Shown here one piece after another: positions 25,770-34,649 of a DNA stretch of 64,000 bases. A model generated the notes under the pieces. That model was given only the letters and a program-made list of their open reading frames with translations, did no database searches and was not told the DNA's origin. Position numbers and translations under genes: made by a program. Every line of letters begins with the position of its first letter. Position 1 is the stretch's first letter. Origin of the DNA: Haberlea rhodopensis (Eukaryota; Streptophyta; Magnoliopsida; Lamiales; Gesneriaceae); assembly GCA_907163345.1 (NCBI GenBank), contig CAJQUN010000040.1, positions 2,046,001 through 2,110,000 on the forward strand, in the 5' to 3' direction.

Positions 25770-26694
25770 TATATTGATGAATGGGCTTCGACGATGAGAA
25801 TAGCAGCATGAACGCTCGATCTAAGCAAAGAAGGATTCATTTCTCAAAATGAGTCTGGAAGGATCAGTCAAGATTGCCTGATGTCAGGATCGATTCCGGG
25901 GATGGGTTGCCATTCCACACCCGAGTTCAACCAACTTGAGCTTCAATAGCTCGTGTTTTTGAATTCATGCACCGAGAGATTATATCGAGTTCGATTACAA
26001 AATCGAGCGGAAGACACTCGACATAACCCGCTCTATAACCGATTAAACATTTGAAAGACATTTTAAAGATATGCAATTAAAGTAAATAAACAAGCATTTG
26101 TTTATGGAAGTTCGAAGGTGGTGTAATCCTTCTACGTCTCCCCTTCTTCCACCGCATGGAAGGATTCCACTAGAAGACTTTGATTTATACAATCCCGTTG
26201 TACAAACCCGATCCAGTTGGGAATTCCCCATCCAACTAGAACTCCTAGCAACTCAACTATGTATGTTCTTTAATGTCTCACATACAAAGACCTCTCATCG
26301 GTTGTGATAAATCATCAACCGTTACAATGATATTCACTCTTCTATTTAGCTCTCAAATACAATGAATAGAGTGAATATATATGGCACAAATGATCTCTAA
26401 CTAGATCTGATATAGCAAGGTAAGTGGTGCCAAAGGTTTGAGGAGTGCTCTTCATTTAGCATCTTTTGTCTTTTAAGTTCCTCAATTGAATCCCAAGTGG
26501 GTTTGCTTTGGAAGGCTTGGATTGATCTTCAATCAGCTGTTATTGAGCTTCCAAATCATGTATATATAGCCCCAATTAATGATATATACGTTAGACACAA
26601 GAATATGCCCGTTGGAGAAGGTTCTGCACGATTCCCGAGCTTGCAACGGTCATATTCTGGTTTCTGGGCTGTTTGTATTTCGGACCGGATTGGA

Positions 26695-26825
26695 CGGATC
26701 AGCTTGGGCAGATCAGTCTGGCCGGATCAGCAAGGGCAGCTCAGTCTGGCAGATCAGCACGGGCAGATCAGTCTGGTCCGGATCAGCACGGGCAGATCAG
26801 TCTGGTCCGGATCAGTCTGGACAAT
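26695..26825. repeat. Minisatellite of GATCAGTCTGG/GATCAGCACGGGCA units
   Basis: About nine imperfect copies of a 13-17 bp motif alternating GATCAGTCTGG and GATCAGCACGGGCA lie within the solo LTR. This is ordinary tandem expansion inside an LTR. No spacers of unique sequence are present. Confidence 0.75.
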
Positions 26826-27043
26826 CAGCTTGATACAAAAACAGATTGATAAACTTGCTCTTCGATCTGTTGCTTGTAACTCTTCATTCTTTGATTTCTG
26901 GGCAAAGTAATCCACATGAAAGTTGTAGCCCTTTCTCTTAGCTTTCCAGGGAATCAAGAATCGCTCGATTTCGAGTTCGTATGAGAGAGTTATGCTCGAA
27001 ATACGAGGCGATGCTCCTGCTGTCTGTTTGCTGGATGCAGCAG

Positions 27044-27395
27044 CACATGGCGTGACTTGCAGAAGCGTTTTGGCCATCTTAACGTCCGATTCAGTCTTTC
27101 ACTTCCAAAGATGACTTGTAGATCTTTGTCTTAGCTTTCCAACCCATACTGAATCGTTCCGTTCCGATAAGCGAGCTAAGAGTTATGCCCACCAGACTGA
27201 TATGGACTTTGCTGTAACAGCTCGATCTTACAGGCGTCACATGGCGTGACTTGCAGAAGCTCTTTGGCCATCGTAACGTCCGATTCAGTCTTTCACTTAC
27301 AAAGATGACTTGTAGATCTTTGTCGTAGCTTTCCAACCCATACTGAATCGTTCCGTTCCGATAAGCGAGCTGAGAGTTATGGCCACCAGACTGAC
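27044..27395. repeat. Tandem duplication, period about 194 bp, inside the solo LTR
   Basis: CACATGGCGTGACTTGCAGA occurs at 27044 and again at 27238. Each is followed by nearly the same 150 bases, including AACGTCCGATTCAGTCTTTC and CGTTCCGATAAGCGAGCT. The copies differ at only a few positions. Confidence 0.85.
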
Positions 27396-27883
27396 AGTTT
27401 CTTGCTGAAACAGCTTGCTGTTTCTTCGCGGTTCAGCTCGATCTTGCATGCGTCTTTTCTCCTTGATAACATTTGAACTAGCCGATCTGTTGTGAAATAT
27501 GACTTTTAGTATTTTGAGTTGGCTGTTCTATCTCTTTGGAAGCACGCCATTTCGATATCCGAGCTATGAGATATGATCGAAACAATCCGCTATGCCAGAA
27601 TTCCAGTCTTGGTCCAGCTTGATATTTTCAAGCTACTTCTTTGTAATTCATCAAGCTCTTAAATATGATCTATGAACTGCACACTTGATGAAATATGTTA
27701 GCAACACAATAAAAAGTTTTGTTAACATCAAAACAAAGATTATTCGGGTTTCCAAAACCCAACACCTGAGATATGGGAGACCCAGGTACCAAGGAAGAAG
27801 TTTTAGCCGGAGAGTCCCTAAAAGAAATCATGGATAAGATGGCAAAATTCTTTAAAATATGTTTCATTGGAGTAAGTTACTTC

Positions 27884-28741
27884 GAATGAATGGAGGAAGA
27901 GAAGGCTAAAAAATATAGACAAGCTCTAATTATCTTAGAACTACATGATATCTGTTATGTAGACGAGTACATCAAACGCTTTACAGAGTATCGATGGAAG
28001 GCAAAGATAGAAGAAAAAGATGCAGCAGAACTGTTCTTTGCCAAAATTCCGAACCCATGGAGAGAAATGCTTATCCAGGAATATACACCTCATGCAATCG
28101 AGACGGTGTCCAGGAGAATGTCATTTCTTAAGGTAAAACTTGCGGAGTGGTGCTACCAAGCAAAACTCCAAAAGAATTTCAAGAAGCTCAGAGGAATCAA
28201 CAAAATAGCTCATCTTTGTTGTACAGGGAATGATATCCCTACAATCATTGAAAATTACCCCTAGAGGTGAAAGATGAAAAAGCACATAGCTCATCCCTAT
28301 GCCCAAGGAAGTAGTTCAAGAAGAAGTAGGTCTTCATGGAGACCTAGAAAGTTCTGGTCAAAGCCGAAAGCCCGAAGTTACAGATCTGGGCAGAGATCAG
28401 GACCAACAAGGAGTAGAGCATTAACAACATGTTCTAATCAAGTGAGTTCTAGCAGAACACCGGTGAAAAGAACTTTCAGACGCACTCATACTCGTGCAAA
28501 TGAAAGTTTCAAAGATTGTAACTGCTGGACATGCAGAGCAAAAGAACATATCTCTACAGATTGTCCAGAAAACCAAAGCCGAGGAGTAAGACAGTTCGAG
28601 CATACCAAGGAGTTTCAAGATGCTGTATATATCAAGGATTTGGTACATGTGTATCAATTTGAGGATATTCCATCAGATGAAATCATCTACGAAGAAGAGA
28701 TCTATTCTGATGGAGGTGAATCCAGCCCAGAACCAAAGTGA
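27884..28741 (+). pseudogene. Caulimovirid coat protein (Gag-like) relic
   Basis: Two adjacent broken frames (27890-28264 and 28274-28741). The first has the helical capsid-like region with EEYIKRFTEY-type and ELFFAKIPNPWREM segments. The second is a basic Arg/Ser-rich stretch followed by a zinc knuckle C-W-x-C-x4-H-x4-C (NCWTCRAKEHISTDC) and an acidic tail ending SSPEPK. This order (capsid core, basic region, zinc knuckle, acidic C terminus) is typical of caulimovirid coat proteins, which package viral DNA/RNA. A frame break near 28262-28273 separates the two halves. Confidence 0.78.
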
Positions 28742-28799
28742 ATGAGAGTTCCTTCAGCACATGATCAGAGAATAGCCGTCGTGATTCTTCTCTCATACG

Positions 28800-29340
28800 A
28801 CTGTTTCTCATAAAACCCTTATGATGATCATGAAGGAAGCACCAAAGCTTCAAATGTATGATGGATTTACAATTGGAGCAATGAAAAAAGACATGGATAT
28901 GATTGATCTTCGAAGCAGGAAGCATCAGATTATCCATAGGGTAACAACAGGTGAATTTGCGATCCAATGGAATTCACGGGGAACCAAATTGAAATGCAGT
29001 TAATCCCCTACAGAGAAATCCAGGAGATTAAAACAAGGTTAAAAAAGAAGTTGCTACCACACTCGCATGGATTCATATTGGAGCCATTAGAGTAATCATC
29101 AAAGCAACTTTCAAGAAAGGAATTGATTCGCCACTCAATCTGGCAATCTTCGACAAGAGAATCACGAACCTCAAAGATTCTTGTTTGGAAGCAGTTGCAG
29201 GGAATTTGTATGCGGGAAAGATGGCTTGCAACATCTATCCTAGAATTGCAGACAATTTGGGAGTTCGAGATTTCAACAAGGTTCTAACTCTTCATCAAGA
29301 TTTTAAAAGAAGTAATTTGATGAAAAAATGGAACAGGCCT
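28800..29340 (+). pseudogene. Caulimovirid movement protein relic
   Basis: Ordered blocks: DMDMIDLRSRKHQIIHR, FAIQWNSRGTKLKC, IHIGAIRVIIKATF, DSPLNLAIFDKRI, AGNLYAGKMACNI and VLTLHQDFKRSNLMK. They match the 30K-superfamily movement protein core of caulimovirids, including the near-invariant Asp in the DSP/DKRI region. The frames are interrupted around 29000-29180. The C-terminal part is missing, because near 29343 the sequence joins directly to the middle of the reverse transcriptase. Confidence 0.72.
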
Positions 29341-30201
29341 TACTCGATCACTTGCAAGTCTGGATTCTACCAGATTAAAATGGAGGAAGCAAGCAGAAAG
29401 TTTAAAGCATTCTCCACACCACAAGGACATTATATCTGGAATGTTATGCCAATGGGATTGGCAAATGTTCCCCAGATATATCAAAGAAAGATGGATAATC
29501 TTTTCAAGGATTACTTCAGCTTCATGTTCGTTTATATTGACGACATCCTCATAGCGTCAAAAAACATGAAAGAGCATCTTAAACATTTGGAAATCTTTTC
29601 AGATGTTTCTTACAAGGAAGGATCATTGCTTTCCGAAAAGAAAGCAGTGATTGCTACAAGACAGATCGAGTTCCTTGGAATCGAGATCGATGAATCTGGA
29701 ATCATCTTGTAGAATCATATTGTTGAAAAAGTACAAGGATATCCGGATGACCTCAAGGATTTAAAGCAACTTCACAGTTTTTTAGGAGTTGTTACTTTTG
29801 ATGGAATGTTCATCAACAATCAAGCAAACCACATGAAGATGTTCAGTCCACTACTCAAGAAAGATGTTAAGTTTGAGTGGACTGAAGAGCACAGACAAGT
29901 TGTCAAACAACTTAAAGAGGTTTAGGGAACTACCAAAGCTTGCAATTCCAAACGACGAGGATGAACTGGTATTATTTACAGATGCCAAGGATCATTGGTG
30001 GGCTGCAATACTTATGAAGGTCACACCAGATGGAGAAGTGCCATGCAGATATTGCAGCGGCTCGAACCATAAAATAGCAACCCAACATTTAGATTTTTTG
30101 GAATAGATGGTTCCTGACAACCCAACGCTGGCTTGGTGGTTTGTCACCCAACTCCCATCATTTGGAAGAGGGATCGAGTATTCCTCTCCCCAAAAATTGT
30201 A
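29341..30201 (+). pseudogene. Caulimovirid reverse transcriptase-RNase H relic, copy 2
   Basis: Starts abruptly at CKSGFYQIKMEEASRKF, so the N-terminal half of the RT is absent. It continues HYIWNVMPMGL, FVYIDDILIASKNMKEH, QIEFLGIEIDESG with a stop at 29710-29712, then SFLGVV and a thumb/connection segment. In another frame come the RNase H landmarks LVLFTDAKDHWWAAIL and CRYCSGS. Copy 2 overlaps copy 1 across the YIDD region and the two are closely similar there. A short downstream frame to about 30201 may be the viral C-terminal remainder. Confidence 0.83.
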
Positions 30202-31144
30202 GTTGTAAGTCATAATAATAATATTAATAATAAAAAAGATGGCTCCTGAATAGTCAATATTTGACTGCTATTTAAACCTTAATCTGGACAAATTATCATT
30301 CTAGGCCCGCCGTCGAAGTGTCCACTGTCGGCCCAAGCGGGGATGATCGGTACGATAGAAAGGGAATTTTTTTCTTATAATCATAATTAACAATCGACAT
30401 AAAGGGGGGAAATGAGATTTTAAATCCACCATCTAAATGTTTTCTATACTATCGATTTTTGGCACGCAATACATGCATATATAATTTTATGTAAATTTGT
30501 TTAAACTTTTTATATGGTATAAAATTACATTATAAATATATAATTACAAATATTATGTGATATGATAATATTGTATTTTACAATATTATTAAGGGCATCA
30601 CATACATTTAAGAATATAGCATATTAGGATAAATTGAAATTATTAAAAGCATCAGGGATATTTCAGTCATTTTGTATGTTCGGCATACTATTTGTGATTA
30701 ATAAAATATTTAGGGGCATTTTGGTTGTTACATGGTCATACCAAGATGTCAAATAGTTTCTCTAGCATGCTCCCCTATTCCTTATAATATATTAATAGTA
30801 GTAGATATTTGGTCATATTTGTATTTGTTGAATTTCAAATCTTCATTTTGAGTTCTTTAGTTTTCGGAATCAAACTAATCCAAAATAAGCAAGTCAAATC
30901 TATTACAAGACAAACTCTTTCAACAGATGCTGAACTCAATATCTTATTTAATCAGAATTAAGCTTCTTATCATCTATATATATATATATATTAACCGACA
31001 TTAATACCTAGTAATTTATGCTTTTTAGGTTTAAAAACATTGCATAGGCAAGCAAATGGAAATACAAATAAAATGAATGGAACCGTGTTGTATTGGAAGT
31101 AAATGTCTGATTGAAACCAGAAATCGAGGGTTTCATTGTTGTTG

Positions 31145-31275
31145 TCCTTAAGGGCACTGCCCTCAGGGACATCATCCACCATCCATATGGAATCTTTTTT
31201 TTTTCTTTTTTAAAAAAAGATTTTAAATGAATGGTGATGATGCCCCTAAGGGCACTACCCTTAAGGGCATCATCA
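31145..31275. repeat. Foldback repeat with GGGCATCATC-type ends
   Basis: CCTTAAGGGCACTGCCCTCA followed by GGGACATCATCC is mirrored after an A/T spacer by GATGATGCCCCTAAGGGCAC and CCCTTAAGGGCATCATC. The right half also folds on itself. This looks like the two ends of a short DNA transposon remnant. Confidence 0.5.
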
Positions 31276-32319
31276 AACAAACCGAAATCGAGATATTTAA
31301 CTAGGGTTAGACTATAGGAAGTGAAAAATATTTTATCTTTTATTGGACTCTGGAAGGCTTTTTTTTCTTCAAATTTTTATTGGCCCGTTGAGCCAAAGTA
31401 TTTTATTCTTGGTACAAACAGTATCCATCGCATTTAATGAATTATTCAAAGGGAGACTTTCCAAAAAATCCTCAAATCTAATATTTGTTCATTTTCAGTC
31501 CCTAGCAAAAAAAATTAATCTCCGCACTCCTTATCTACAAAAATAGTTATTTTAACCCTTTCTTACATTACCCTAACTTTATTTCATTCTTCATTCTTCC
31601 TCTTTCCTCCTCTTCATAATACTAATTTAGAGGAATTCGGACATAAAGAATCTTTCACGGTTTGAGACATGAAAAAACAAGTTGATGAGTCAATTCCAAA
31701 TTGACACTCATAAATCCCACTTTTCCATATGAGGATCGGCTGAAACAGTAGAGAAGACATTCCTTAAAGAAAAGATTTGGAATGGGGTTGACGAGGTGGT
31801 CACCTATATTAGCTCCTGATGGAGAACTCGAAATATCACTGCATAAAGGATAATACATTATTGTAGCTCCTGGACTTGTTCATTTGTTATCAAATTTTAT
31901 TTCTTGCTTCTTGTTGAAGAATAGTTCTTGCTCATGTGAATCGATAAAACCATTGATAACCACGTTTGTGCTCATTTCTAGTAGAAGCTTTAGCTACCTC
32001 TCGATAATCCTGAGAACCAGATCTAATAGGCATCCAATTGTCATTGTTGGAAAATACTGCAAAAACAAAAACAAAAAAAATTAAATCACAGAACTAAAGT
32101 AACACCACCATCAAACTTAGGGTAAAGTAACCATTATTACGCATAGGTCAATTCTTGTGTTTTTAGGGTTGGATGATTGATAAAGATTTCAAATACCAGA
32201 TAACCATATAATCATCTATGAATGCCATGAAAATGAATACAGAGGATATACATTTTGGACATTATGAATCAAAGGTTAGGAGAAAAGGCACAACATAAGT
32301 TAATTTGTGCTTCTCAAAC

Positions 32320-32820
32320 TATGTTATTTAGTACATCAAATTAGTATATATAGTACCATAAATTATGTTATATAATACCACAAATTAATATATATAATAT
32401 CACAAGTTATGTTATATAATATCACAAATTATGTTATTTAGTACCACAAATTAGCTTATATAGCACCACAAATTAGTTTATATAGTGACACACATCAATA
32501 TATATACCACAGATTAACTTAAATATTAACACAAATTATGTTATCTGGTACCTCAATTAGCTTATATACTATAACAAATTATGTTATTTAGTAACGCAAA
32601 CTAGCTTATATAGTACAACAAATAGGTATGTATAGTACCACATATTAGCTTATCACAAATTATGTTATCTAGTACATCAAATTAGCTTATATAATACAAT
32701 AAATTATGTTGTTTAGTATCACAAACTAGCTTATATAATATCATAAATCATATATAGTACCGCAAATTAGTTTATATAGTACAACAAAATAGTTTATATA
32801 ATATAACAATATTCTTTTAC
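32320..32820. repeat. Degenerate AT-rich minisatellite
   Basis: Roughly 20-22 bp units of the form TAGTACCACAAATTAGCTTA or CACAAATTATGTTATTTAGT recur more than 15 times over 500 bp. Single-base and small-indel differences separate the copies. No conserved spacer or coding frame is present. Confidence 0.8.
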
Positions 32821-33280
32821 TTTCTCATATAGTATCTGGAATTCTTAAATATTTGAATTTATTTCAAATTTATCTACTTTCCGGACTCACACAATAAATT
32901 ACATATTTTTATAATAACAACAACAACTAAGTTTTTAGTGTCGTATACGCTATATAGCTCGATATATGGATCACACTCATTTAATGTGAACTCGCATTTG
33001 AATTTGATTCTTTGAAAGCCCCTCTATGTGATTGATTTTTATCCGAAACACTGTTATAAAAACTTGTGAATATTGAAGTTGACAGCGTCAAATTTGTAGA
33101 TTATGTCAATTTGACCACACACATTTTCTACCAAAAATAGCACTTATTGCGTTATCATATTCACAAATAGTTACTCGTTTGGTCACATTTTCTATCATTC
33201 TTCTTCAATTTTTATTGAAAATAGAACAACAAATAGGAAAAATTAAGTGAGCCAACAAGGACTCGTCCTAATCTGTACTA

Positions 33281-34030
33281 GAGATGTCAAACATGCCGTG
33301 TCGTGCTGTGCCGGCACGGTTTGGAAACAAGTCGTGCCGTGCCGGCTTGTTTCCACGAAATGCATGGCCCGGCAAGGAACATTTCAATATTTTTGTTAAA
33401 AAAATTATTTTGGCTTTACCGATCAATATGCACAATAGTACCGACCGCTTTCTGGCTTCTAGTCACATATCATGGTGTGCTAGTCTTACGTATCGGTAGA
33501 CGAATCTCGTTATAGTAAATGAAATGATATTCAAGGCGAATCTCGTTATAGTAAATGAAATGATATTTAAGGCGATCTCGTTATAGTAAATGAAATGATA
33601 TTTATGTTTTCTCTTTTTGGTCGAGCTACTGAAGTCCAAAAGCTATAGAGCCCTTAAACGGATCAACCGCTTCTTCCTCATAACCTAGACTGACTACACC
33701 AGTTATCCCTGCTAGCAGGGAAAGATGGACCTGCTCTCTCTCATATCGGCTCCTCACGAACAGCTGGAAAAAGCTCCATAGCAAAGTCAGTGTTGACCAA
33801 AGTAGCTGTTGTTGGATTAACCCCTTTTGGTTTTATTATCGATCGGTAAAATAAAACATTGAAATATAATGAATATATTATTTTGAATGTTACCAATCGA
33901 TCGACACTTCTATTGCCGATCGATCGGTAATGTTAAAAAATAAAAAAACAAATTCATGTCAACATGTCGTGCTGGCACGTGCCTAAACCTTGGCCCGATA
34001 CTGTAACGACACGACCCGTTTGACAAATAT
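33281..34030. mobile_element. hAT-like non-autonomous element remnant
   Basis: The left end reads TAGAGATGTCAAACATGCCG. The right end, reversed, reads ATTTGTCAAACGGGTCGTG. The shared TGTCAAAC followed by a G/C-rich CGTG stretch suggests imperfect terminal inverted repeats. No convincing 8-bp duplication is seen. The interior includes a more GC-balanced block at about 33610-33830 of unknown origin. Confidence 0.4.
33501..33605. repeat. Three tandem copies of a 36-bp unit
   Basis: Units begin at 33501, 33537 and 33573 with CGAATCTCGTTATAGTAAAT (the third lacks two bases) and continue GAAATGATATT. The near-identity implies recent duplication. Confidence 0.85.
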
Positions 34031-34200
34031 ATACTTGACTACTTCCTAATCAAATGGCCTAATTTCATGTATACTCTTTGGGTTGAAAAGGATCGAAATT
34101 CTTTGCTCTAATTTAATAGCATTTTAAGTTAAATAAATATACAAGTGTATAAATTAAATAATAAAATTAAAGAACACTTATACCTATATTTTATATAACA

Positions 34201-34210
34201 AACAAAAATA
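34201..34210. repeat. Target-site duplication of the Mutator-like element (left copy)
   Basis: AACAAAAATA here is repeated exactly at 39273-39282, immediately outside the other terminal inverted repeat. A 9-10 bp duplication is the usual length for Mutator-like transposition. Confidence 0.85.
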
Positions 34211-34293
34211 GGGTTTTTTATTAAATTAATCGAAAAAACAAATTAATTTAACAAAATATCCTAATTTTAAATTCGTTTTTAAAGTAACCCAAA

Positions 34294-34397
34294 CCGCCAT
34301 CTCAGATGGCGCCTTCATGTAAAGGCGCCATCTGAGATGGCGCCTTTCGTATCTGATAAAAAAATTAATTGAAGGCGCCATCTTGGATGGCGGCTTC
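34294..34397. repeat. Left subterminal palindrome array of the Mutator-like element
   Basis: Three palindromes lie about 83 bp or more from the tip: 34294-34313 (partial), 34321-34347 and 34371-34397. The consensus is GAAGGCGCCATC, three bases, GATGGCGCCTTC. A fourth, eroded copy (GAAGGCCGAGCCCTTC) lies at about 34421-34437. They are candidate transposase-binding or hairpin-forming sites. Confidence 0.85.
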
Positions 34398-34649
34398 AAA
34401 TAAAAAAAATTTTTTTTTATGAAGGCCGAGCCCTTCATTTTTTCATACCGAAGCGAAAATCACATATCATCATAGTTTCTTATCTTATTTTTATCGTTAA
34501 AATTGTTCAATCTCCAATCTCAATTAACCACTCTCGAAGTATTTTTCAGGTAAAAATGTTGTTATATTATTGATTTTATCTTATTGTTTTTATCATATGG
34601 ATTTTATAAATTTATTAATTATTTGTAATATTTTATAAATTTTTCAGAT

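Larger units (their letters stand above)
25882..27764 (-). mobile_element. Solo LTR (Copia-type) inside the pararetrovirus relic, 5-bp target duplication CCTGA
   Basis: On the minus strand the element starts TGTTGGGTTTTGG and ends CCTGACA. On the plus strand this is TGTCAGG...CCCAACA. The five bases before it (25877-25881) and after it (27765-27769) are both CCTGA. No internal retrotransposon domain is present, so this is a solo LTR left by LTR-LTR recombination. The beginning (TTTTGATGTTAACAAAAC and AAGTGTGCAG motifs) resembles Copia SIRE/Tork-type LTRs. It contains a short minisatellite (about 26695-26825, GGCAGATCAGTCTGG units) and an approximately 194-bp tandem duplication (27044-27200 and 27238-27395). 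Confidence 0.88.
24870..30201 (+). mobile_element. Endogenous pararetrovirus (Caulimoviridae) relic, rearranged, cavemovirus-like gene order
   Basis: A decayed integrated caulimovirid. Reading + there is a reverse-transcriptase segment (about 25150-25770), a solo LTR inserted later (25882-27764), a coat-protein region with a CCHC-type zinc knuckle (about 27884-28741), a movement-protein segment (about 28800-29340), and a second reverse-transcriptase segment with RNase H (29341-30106). Every frame is broken by stops or shifts, so no functional virus gene remains. Coat protein upstream of movement protein followed by RT matches the cavemovirus layout as I recall it. The presence of two RT pieces suggests a rearranged or concatemeric integration. 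Outer boundaries are approximate: the left limit is where recognisable coding character begins, the right limit is the end of a short frame after RNase H. Confidence 0.8.
30202..34200. other. AT-rich intergenic region with several repeats
   Basis: No gene is supported. It contains a snapback block at 31145-31275, a degenerate AT-rich minisatellite at about 32320-32820, and a hAT-like remnant at 33281-34030 that includes three copies of a 36-bp tandem repeat. All are listed separately. Confidence 0.6.
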
